Shown piece after piece: positions 7,025-11,746 of a stretch of DNA of 11,746 bases (positions within the stretch are counted from its first letter, which is position 1; every line of letters begins with the position of its first letter). This DNA is from Pseudomonadota bacterium (GTDB lineage: Bacteria > Pseudomonadota > Gammaproteobacteria > Steroidobacterales > Steroidobacteraceae), in the NCBI GenBank assembly GCA_021815905.1, contig JAKAZP010000040.1:1-11746 (forward strand), written 5' to 3'. Both the position numbers and the translations under genes were made by a program. Under the pieces are notes generated by a model. The model did no database searches, was not told the DNA's origin, and saw only the letters and a list, made by a program, of their open reading frames with translations.

Positions 7025-8919
7025 GCGAGGTCGATCTGCTCGTACCCGATCTCGGCAGCTTTCACGACGTCGCGGTCGTCGATGTGCTGGTCAAGCCGGG
7101 TGACACCATCGAGATCGACACGCCCCTCGTCACGCTCGAGACCGACAAAGCCTCGATGGACGTGCCCGCCACTTCGGCCGGCCGGATCACCGCGGTGCTC
7201 CTGAAGCGGGGCGACAAAGTCTCCAAGGGCTCCGCCATCGCGCGGGTGGAGGCCGGCACGGCGGCCGCCGGGGCCGAGCCCGCCGAGTCCGCGCGAGCGC
7301 CGGCCGCCCCGGTTGAGGACACCGCGGCGGGGGCGGCGCGGGCGACGCCCGGCGCCTCGGGGGAGCGCGAGGACGAGTCGGCCAACACCGTGCTGCAACC
7401 GGCGCTCGCCGCCGCTCCGGCCGCGCCGGGCGCACGGCCGGAATCGGGCGGCGACACGGTGCTGATGCCGATCCCGGGACTCGCGCACGCCGCGGCCGGG
7501 GAGGCCGATTACAACCGCTCGACCCGACTCCTCGTGCTGGGATCGGGACCCGGCGGCTACACCGCGGCTTTTCGCGCCGCGGACCTCGGGCTCGAAGTGA
7601 CGCTCGTCGAGCGCTATCCGGAGCTCGGGGGAGTGTGTCTCAACGTCGGCTGCATACCCTCCAAGGCGCTGCTGCACGCCGCGAAGGTGATCGAGGACAC
7701 CGAGGCGATGAGCCGGCACGGCATCGTGTTCGGCGCACCGGAGATCGATCTCGCGAAGCTTCGCGAGTGGAAGCGGTCGGTGGTCAAGCGACTCACCGGC
7801 GGGCTGCGGGTGCTCGCGCGGCAGCGCAAGGTGCAGGTCGTGCAGGGCGTCGGCAGGCTCCTCGGCCCGAACGTGGCCGAAGTCATGGGCAGCAGCGGCT
7901 CCGAGCGCATCCGCTTCGATCAGTGCATCATCGCCGCGGGCTCCGAGGCCGTGCGCCTGCCGGGCCTGCCGGAGGATCCGAGGATCATCGACTCGACGGG
8001 CGCACTCGAGCTGCCCGAGTTCTCCGGCAGCCTGCTGGTCGTCGGCGGCGGAATCATCGGCCTCGAGATGGCCTGTGTGTACGATGCGCTCGGGAGCAAG
8101 GTGAGCGTGGTGGAGCTGACCGGTCAGCTCATGCCCGGGTGCGATCCGGACCTGGTGCGCCCGCTCGAGCGGCGCATTCGCCAGCGCTACGAGCAGATCC
8201 TCCTCGGCACGCGCGTGAGCCGCGTCGAGCCGCTCAAGGAGGGGGTGCGGGTCACGTTCGAGGGCGAGAAGGCGCCCGCGCCGCAGATCTACGGTCAGGT
8301 GCTCGTCGCCGTCGGCCGCTCGCCGAACGGCGGGCGCGTCGGCGCCGAAGCCGCCGGCGTCACGGTATCCGACCGGGGCTTCATCCCCGTCGACAGGCAG
8401 ATGCGCACCAACGTGCCGCACATCTTCGCGATCGGCGACGTCGCCGGAGCGCCGCTGCTCGCGCACAAGGCGATGCACGAGGGCAAGGTGGCCGCGGAGG
8501 TGGCGGCCGGCCACCGGCGCGCCTTCGACGCGCGCGCGATCCCCTCGGTGGCCTACACCGATCCGGAGGTGGCCTGGGTCGGGCTGACGGAGCAGGAAGC
8601 GAAGGCCCAGGGCATCGCGGTCGAGAAGGGCTCGTTCCCCTGGGCCGCGAACGGGCGCTCGCTGTCCCTCGGGCGCGACGAGGGCATGACCAAGATCCTC
8701 TTCGACCGGGACACGCGCCGGGTGCTCGGCGCCGGCATCGTGGGCACGAATGCCGGCGAGCTGATCGGGGAGCTCGCGCTCGCGCTCGAGACCGGGTGCG
8801 ATGCGGCCGACATCGGCCTCACCATCCATCCGCATCCGACTTTGTCGGAAACCGTCGCGGGCGCGGCGGAGGCCGTCGAAGGCACGCTGACGGATCTGTA
8901 CATTCCCTCGAGGAAGTAG
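7021..8919 (+). CDS. lpdA: Dihydrolipoamide dehydrogenase (PDH E3) with N-terminal lipoyl domain
   Basis: A FAD-dependent disulfide oxidoreductase that reoxidises dihydrolipoamide with NAD+. The product has 632 residues, against about 475 for plain E3. Order: lipoyl domain about 4-76 with K43 in ETDKASMD; Ala/Pro/Gly-rich linker about 77-166; FAD-binding GSGPGG (174-179); redox pair C206 and C211 in CLNVGC; NAD-binding GGGIIGLE (342-349); second FAD motif IGDVAG (471-476); C-terminal HPHPTLSE with catalytic H605 and E610. Start: TTG at 7021 in a TTGA overlap with the aceF stop, GAGG 7 nt upstream; starting later would lose the first strand of the lipoyl domain. Lipoyl-E3 fusions are known in Neisseria (p64k) and Ralstonia (PdhL). 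Being last in the PDH operon, it most likely serves PDH; it may also serve 2-oxoglutarate dehydrogenase if no other E3 exists. Confidence 0.97.
   Translation: MSEVDLLVPDLGSFHDVAVVDVLVKPGDTIEIDTPLVTLETDKASMDVPATSAGRITAVLLKRGDKVSKGSAIARVEAGTAAAGAEPAESARAPAAPVEDTAAGAARATPGASGEREDESANTVLQPALAAAPAAPGARPESGGDTVLMPIPGLAHAAAGEADYNRSTRLLVLGSGPGGYTAAFRAADLGLEVTLVERYPELGGVCLNVGCIPSKALLHAAKVIEDTEAMSRHGIVFGAPEIDLAKLREWKRSVVKRLTGGLRVLARQRKVQVVQGVGRLLGPNVAEVMGSSGSERIRFDQCIIAAGSEAVRLPGLPEDPRIIDSTGALELPEFSGSLLVVGGGIIGLEMACVYDALGSKVSVVELTGQLMPGCDPDLVRPLERRIRQRYEQILLGTRVSRVEPLKEGVRVTFEGEKAPAPQIYGQVLVAVGRSPNGGRVGAEAAGVTVSDRGFIPVDRQMRTNVPHIFAIGDVAGAPLLAHKAMHEGKVAAEVAAGHRRAFDARAIPSVAYTDPEVAWVGLTEQEAKAQGIAVEKGSFPWAANGRSLSLGRDEGMTKILFDRDTRRVLGAGIVGTNAGELIGELALALETGCDAADIGLTIHPHPTLSETVAGAAEAVEGTLTDLYIPSRK
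7033..7248 (+). repeat. Lipoyl-domain repeat, copy 2 (in lpd)
   Basis: Homologous copy of 5597-5812, encoding residues 5-76 of Lpd with K43 as the presumed lipoylation site. The exact shared stretches lie at 7084-7100 and 7126-7145. The ungapped alignment and residual DNA identity point to descent from one lipoyl domain. Confidence 0.85.
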
Positions 8920-8967
8920 GCCCGTACGGCCGAAGCGCTCGAGGCGGCGCTGGCGGCGGCGGCAGGC
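8920..8967. other. Convergent gap between lpd and the DUF1841 gene
   Basis: This 48-bp gap separates the 3' ends of two convergent operons. The only dyad I see is AGCGC (8934-8938) paired with GCGCT (8947-8951) over an 8-nt loop, with no T-run on either side. I do not call it an intrinsic terminator; Rho-dependent termination or signals inside the coding ends are possible. Confidence 0.45.
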
Positions 8968-9396
8968 TCAAATCTCCCGTAGGCGCTCGAGATAGCGCCG
9001 CTCGTCGGGCGCGCCGCCGGCGCGCTGCGCCTCCCAGAGCGCTTCCGCGAGCCGCTCGAGCATCGCGTGCTCGGCGGCGTGCGCATCGCCCAGGCGTGCG
9101 GCGAGCGCGGCATGGACCTGCGCGATCCCCGGCGGACGATCGGTCGCGACCTGCTCGCGCAGCGCGAGGTGCAGGCCCATGTGCAGGAACGGGTTCTCCC
9201 GGCCGCCCTCGGGGGTGAAATCCGCGCCGAGAGCCGTGGTCGACTCGAGCGGGACGATGTACTCGGGATGCTCGGCGATCACCGCCGCGATCTGCGCCTC
9301 GAGGGGCTCGAGGGGCGCGCGCGCGCGGTACTTGCGCCAGGCCTCGAGGTAGCGGCGTCGCATCTGCTCGCGGTTCTCCCCGGCGAAGATCGGCAT
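8968..9396 (-). CDS. DUF1841 family protein, function unknown
   Basis: A 142-residue, soluble, mostly helical protein with no signal peptide or membrane segment. I recognise it as DUF1841 by the N-terminal basic helix (ENREQMRRRYLEAWRKYR), HPEY at 43-46, the block from about 65 to 91 built around NPFLHMGLHLALREQ, and EALWEAQRAGGAPDE near 118-132. No biochemical function is known to me, and no catalytic motif is evident apart from conserved His and Glu residues. PLEPLE at 28-33 is encoded by a 9-bp tandem duplication (9298-9315). The ATG at 9396 lies 5 nt after the nth stop without a clear ribosome binding site. It is last in the metG-rnfB-nth operon. Adjacency to nth could mean a link to Nth, but that is speculation. 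Confidence 0.85.
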   Translation of the reverse strand: MPIFAGENREQMRRRYLEAWRKYRARAPLEPLEAQIAAVIAEHPEYIVPLESTTALGADFTPEGGRENPFLHMGLHLALREQVATDRPPGIAQVHAALAARLGDAHAAEHAMLERLAEALWEAQRAGGAPDERRYLERLREI

Positions 9397-9401
9397 GGCG
9401 G

Positions 9402-10127
9402 TCAGCGGGTGCGCCCGGGTTGCCGTGACCGGGCACGCAGCGCCGCTCGCGCGGGCGCCTTCCGTGAACGCCCCGGATCCGCCGCCGCGCCCGCAGCCCG
9501 CGTCTTGTCAGGATACTCGCACAGGTCGCGGAGGATGCAGCGCGGGCAGCCGGGCGCCCGGGCGGTGCAGACGTACCGGCCGTGCAGCAGCAGCCAGTGG
9601 TGGGCGTGGTGCCTGAATTCCTCCGGCGTCGCCGCCGTCAGCGCCTGCTCGACCGCGCGCGGCGTCGCTCCCGGTGCGAGGCCGGTACGGTTGGCGACCC
9701 GGAAGATGTGGGTGTCGACTCCGATCTCGCTCCCGCCGAACACCATGTTGAGAATGATGTTGGCCGTCTTGCGGCCGACGCCCGGGAGCGCCTCGAGCGC
9801 GGCGCGATCGGAGGGGACTTGCCCGGCGTGCAGCTCGAGGATGCTCCGGCAGAGGCCGATCAGATTCTTCGACTTCGTGTTGTAGAGGCCGACGGACTTC
9901 AGATACGGCTTCACCCCCTGCTCGCCGAGCGCCAGGATCGCCCGCGGCGTGTTGGCGAGGGGGAAGAGCCCGCGCGTCGCGGCATTCACCGCCCGGTCGG
10001 TCGTGTGCGCGGACAGCATCACCGCGACCAGCAGCTCGAACGGGCTCGAGTGCTCGAGCTCGGTGTTCGGCTCGGGGTTGGCCGCCCGCAGGCGGCGGAA
10101 GAGGGCGCGGCGGGTGGCGGGATGCAA
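9402..10127 (-). CDS. nth: Endonuclease III, DNA glycosylase/AP lyase
   Basis: Bifunctional base-excision repair enzyme that removes oxidised pyrimidines and cleaves the AP site. The protein has 241 residues and aligns with E. coli Nth (211) from residue 1 without shifts: helix-hairpin-helix LPGVGRKTAN with catalytic K120, catalytic D138 in VDTHIFRVANR, and the [4Fe-4S] cysteines C187, C194, C197 and C203 (spacing 6-2-5). The alignment fixes the start at TTG (10127-10125), 3 nt after the rnfB stop. Two oddities: residue 41, the DNA-inserting glutamine of E. coli Nth, is histidine (LSAHTTD), and an Ala/Arg-rich tail of about 30 residues follows DLCEYPDK. It is co-transcribed with the upstream RnfB-like ferredoxin gene. 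Confidence 0.96.
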   Translation of the reverse strand: MHPATRRALFRRLRAANPEPNTELEHSSPFELLVAVMLSAHTTDRAVNAATRGLFPLANTPRAILALGEQGVKPYLKSVGLYNTKSKNLIGLCRSILELHAGQVPSDRAALEALPGVGRKTANIILNMVFGGSEIGVDTHIFRVANRTGLAPGATPRAVEQALTAATPEEFRHHAHHWLLLHGRYVCTARAPGCPRCILRDLCEYPDKTRAAGAAADPGRSRKAPARAALRARSRQPGRTR

Positions 10128-10130
10128 GGC

Positions 10131-10682
10131 TCAGCTCGCATCCGCGGAGTGCGCCAGGCGCTTTCTCGCGGCGAGCAGTGCATCGCGCTCGCGGGCGAGG
10201 CGCGCGAGCCGCTCGTTGCGGGTCCGATGGCGGCGACGGTTCGCCTCGGGGCCCGGGGCGGGCGGCGCATCCGGCAGGGAGGATCTCGGGACCATGGAGA
10301 TGCAGTCGACCGGGCAGGGCGCGATACAGAGCTCGCAGCCGGTGCACAGCGCGAGCAGCACGGTGTGCATCTGCCGGCGCGCGCCGAGGATGGCATCGAC
10401 GGGGCACGGCGGCAGGCATTTGGCGCAGCCGATGCACACCTGTTCGTCGATCCACGCGACGAGCGGCGGTGCCTCGACGCCGTTCGCGGGATTCAGCGGC
10501 AGCGGCTCGCGCTCGAGCAGCGCCGCGAGGCGCCCGATCGTCTGCGCTCCGCCCGGCGGGCACTGGTTGATCCGCGCCTCCCCGCGCGCGATCGCCTCGG
10601 CGTACGGGTGGCAGCCGTCGTATCCGCAGCGGGTGCACTGGGTCTGCGGCAGCAGCGCGTCGATGTCGTCGGCGCGGACCAC
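10131..10682 (-). CDS. rnfB: RnfB-like iron-sulfur protein without membrane anchor
   Basis: A 183-residue electron carrier related to RnfB/RsxB. Order: a four-cysteine cluster domain at about 8-45 (C16, C19, C24, C41, in [17 protein letters not shown] and CPPGG), then two ferredoxin 4Fe-4S motifs, C83-C86-C89-C93 and C113-C116-C119-C123. C127 is an extra cysteine. From [11 protein letters not shown] onward it matches E. coli RsxB closely, but the N-terminal transmembrane helix is missing and no other rnf/rsx gene is in the window. The C terminus (about 147-180) is strongly basic and probably helical. Start: GTG at 10682, 6 nt after the metG stop; that stop is part of TGAGGG, a ribosome binding site at short spacing. 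It is likely a soluble electron donor or cluster-handling protein. The partner is unknown; the downstream Fe-S enzyme Nth is a candidate by position only. Confidence 0.88.
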   Translation of the reverse strand: MVRADDIDALLPQTQCTRCGYDGCHPYAEAIARGEARINQCPPGGAQTIGRLAALLEREPLPLNPANGVEAPPLVAWIDEQVCIGCAKCLPPCPVDAILGARRQMHTVLLALCTGCELCIAPCPVDCISMVPRSSLPDAPPAPGPEANRRRHRTRNERLARLARERDALLAARKRLAHSADAS

Positions 10683-10688
10683 GAGCCC

Positions 10689-11746
10689 TCAGCTGACGCG
10701 CATTCCGGGGGTCGCGCCCGAATCCGCCGACAGCAGGAACGGACCGCCGCCCTCGCCGCTCGCCGCGAGCACCATGCCTTCCGACACGCCGAACTTCATC
10801 TTGCGCGGCGCGAGATTGGCGATCACGACCGTGAGTCTCCCGACGAGAGTCGCCGGATCGTAGGCGGACTTGATGCCGGCGAACACCGTGCGCCGCCCGC
10901 TGCCGACGTCGAGCGTCAGCTTCAGGAGCTTGTCGGCTCCGGCGACGTGCTCGGCTTCCAGAATGCGGGCGATGCGCAGGTCGAGCCGCTTGAACTCCTC
11001 GATCGAGATCGAGGCGGCCGGCGACCCCGGTGTCGCCGGGCCCGAGCCGCCGGCGGGAGCGGTCGGCGGCGCCGAAGCCCCGGATGTCCTCGCCGCGCCC
11101 GCGGTCGCTCGATCCGGGGAGGCGGCCGCCGCGGGCTCTCCCGCAGCGAACAGCGCATCGAGCTGTTTCGGGTCGACGCGCTCCATCAGGTGGCGGTACG
11201 GGTTGACCCGCCATGGCGGCTCGAGCGCGTCCGACCACGTGAGATCGCGCTCGATCGAGAACAGCTCCCGCGCCGCGCGCGCGCTCGCCTCGGGAAGCAC
11301 CGGCGCGAGCAGCACGCTGAGGGCCTTGAAACCGTAGAGCGTGCGCGAGCAGACATCCTGGAGCTCCGCGAGACGCGCGGGGTCCTTGGCGAGCACCCAC
11401 GGCTGCTTCGCATCGAAGTCCTGATTGATGCGGTCCGCGAAGGTCATGATCTCGCGCATCGCCCGGCCGAGCTCGCGCGCTTCGTAATGCCCGCGCACCT
11501 GCCCGGCGAGCTCCGCGATGGGGCCGCGCATCGCCTCGGCCCCCGCGGCATAGCCGAGCGCGCCGCCGAACTGCCGCCCGATGAACCCCGCCGCGCGGCT
11601 CGCGATGTTGACATACTTGCCGATGAGATCGCTGTTGACCCGGGCCATGAAGTCATCGGGGTTGAAGTCCAGGTCCTCGACGTTGGCATTGAGCTTGGCG
11701 GCGATGTAGTAGCGCAGCCACTCCGGGTTCATGCCGATCTCGAGGT
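10689..11746 (-). CDS. metG: Methionyl-tRNA synthetase, C-terminal part (5' end outside window)
   Basis: The cytosolic enzyme charging tRNA-Met. Only the C-terminal 351 residues or so are present; the frame is open through the right edge (LEIG before MNPEWLRYY), and the Rossmann domain with HIGH and KMSKS lies outside. What remains is the anticodon-binding helical domain, with the equivalents of E. coli N391 (in [10 protein letters not shown]) and W461 (in KQPWVLAK), the connecting [12 protein letters not shown] segment, a linker of about 45 residues rich in Ala, Pro, Gly and Ser, and a C-terminal tRNA-binding OB fold (from about [13 protein letters not shown] to the end, with [15 protein letters not shown]). 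The OB domain is the dimerising appendix of the E. coli-type long enzyme. The stop is 6 nt before the rnfB GTG. Confidence 0.97.
   Translation of the reverse strand, partial: LEIGMNPEWLRYYIAAKLNANVEDLDFNPDDFMARVNSDLIGKYVNIASRAAGFIGRQFGGALGYAAGAEAMRGPIAELAGQVRGHYEARELGRAMREIMTFADRINQDFDAKQPWVLAKDPARLAELQDVCSRTLYGFKALSVLLAPVLPEASARAARELFSIERDLTWSDALEPPWRVNPYRHLMERVDPKQLDALFAAGEPAAAASPDRATAGAARTSGASAPPTAPAGGSGPATPGSPAASISIEEFKRLDLRIARILEAEHVAGADKLLKLTLDVGSGRRTVFAGIKSAYDPATLVGRLTVVIANLAPRKMKFGVSEGMVLAASGEGGGPFLLSADSGATPGMRVS

Noticed and set aside
6928..8835. A 635-codon minus-strand frame opposite lpd
   Set aside because: Same antisense effect; every Lpd motif is intact on the plus strand.
8934..8951. 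Small dyad AGCGC/GCGCT in the convergent gap as a bidirectional terminator
   Set aside because: Only a 5-bp stem, with no T-run on either strand.
9298..9315. Two tandem copies of ctcgagggg as a regulatory repeat
   Set aside because: It lies within the DUF1841 gene and simply encodes PLEPLE; a local duplication in coding sequence is sufficient.
9508..11400. A 630-codon minus-strand frame running across nth, rnfB and metG
   Set aside because: It is frame-shifted relative to three recognisable genes and crosses their boundaries; Arg/Ala-rich composition without domains.
1..11746. Mobile elements, CRISPR arrays, tRNA or rRNA genes, phage or defence genes
   Set aside because: No transposase or integrase motifs, no regularly spaced repeats, and no RNA-gene-like stretches were seen. 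Nearly all bases belong to conserved housekeeping genes.

Overview
The window is about 11.7 kb of very GC-rich, tightly packed bacterial chromosome. It reads as core-metabolism DNA of a gammaproteobacterium. The evidence is a homodimeric-type pyruvate dehydrogenase E1 (AceE) very close to the E. coli protein in motifs and length, an E. coli-type class II dihydroorotase, an Nth that aligns residue for residue with E. coli Nth, a DUF1841 protein, and an E3 carrying its own lipoyl domain. A Xanthomonadales, Steroidobacterales or Nevskiales-like lineage is my inference; no taxonomic marker is present. I see no mobile element, CRISPR array, tRNA or rRNA.

Layout. (1) Positions 1-2669, minus strand: an M17 leucyl-aminopeptidase-family gene, then pyrC, then the first 18 codons of an unidentified gene cut by the left edge. 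Both junctions are 4-bp start/stop overlaps, so this is a translationally coupled operon. (2) Positions 2670-2869: a divergent intergenic region with a weak -10-like element for the aminopeptidase side and an 18-bp hairpin-forming dyad ending 1 nt before the aceE start codon. (3) Positions 2870-8919, plus strand: aceE-aceF-lpd, the complete pyruvate dehydrogenase complex. AceF carries one lipoyl domain and Lpd a second, homologous one at its N terminus. (4) Positions 8920-8967: a short convergent gap. (5) Positions 8968-11746, minus strand: the 3' part of metG, an RnfB-like ferredoxin gene without a membrane anchor, nth, and a DUF1841 gene, with gaps of 6, 3 and 5 nt.

How the genes work together. 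AceE decarboxylates pyruvate and acetylates the lipoyl groups, AceF transfers the acetyl group to CoA, and Lpd reoxidises dihydrolipoamide with NAD+. The E3-borne lipoyl arm may act as an extra or alternative swinging arm. The left operon joins pyrimidine synthesis to peptide turnover. The right operon joins tRNA charging, an iron-sulfur electron carrier and a [4Fe-4S] base-excision glycosylase, recalling the E. coli arrangement in which nth follows the rsx/rnf genes.

I did not find a clearly new multi-gene system. The points most worth a second look are the aceE leader hairpin, the orphan RnfB-nth pair, the lipoyl-E3 with its long linker, and a strong excess of the hexamer CTCGAG. Start codons at the coupled junctions are often GTG or TTG.
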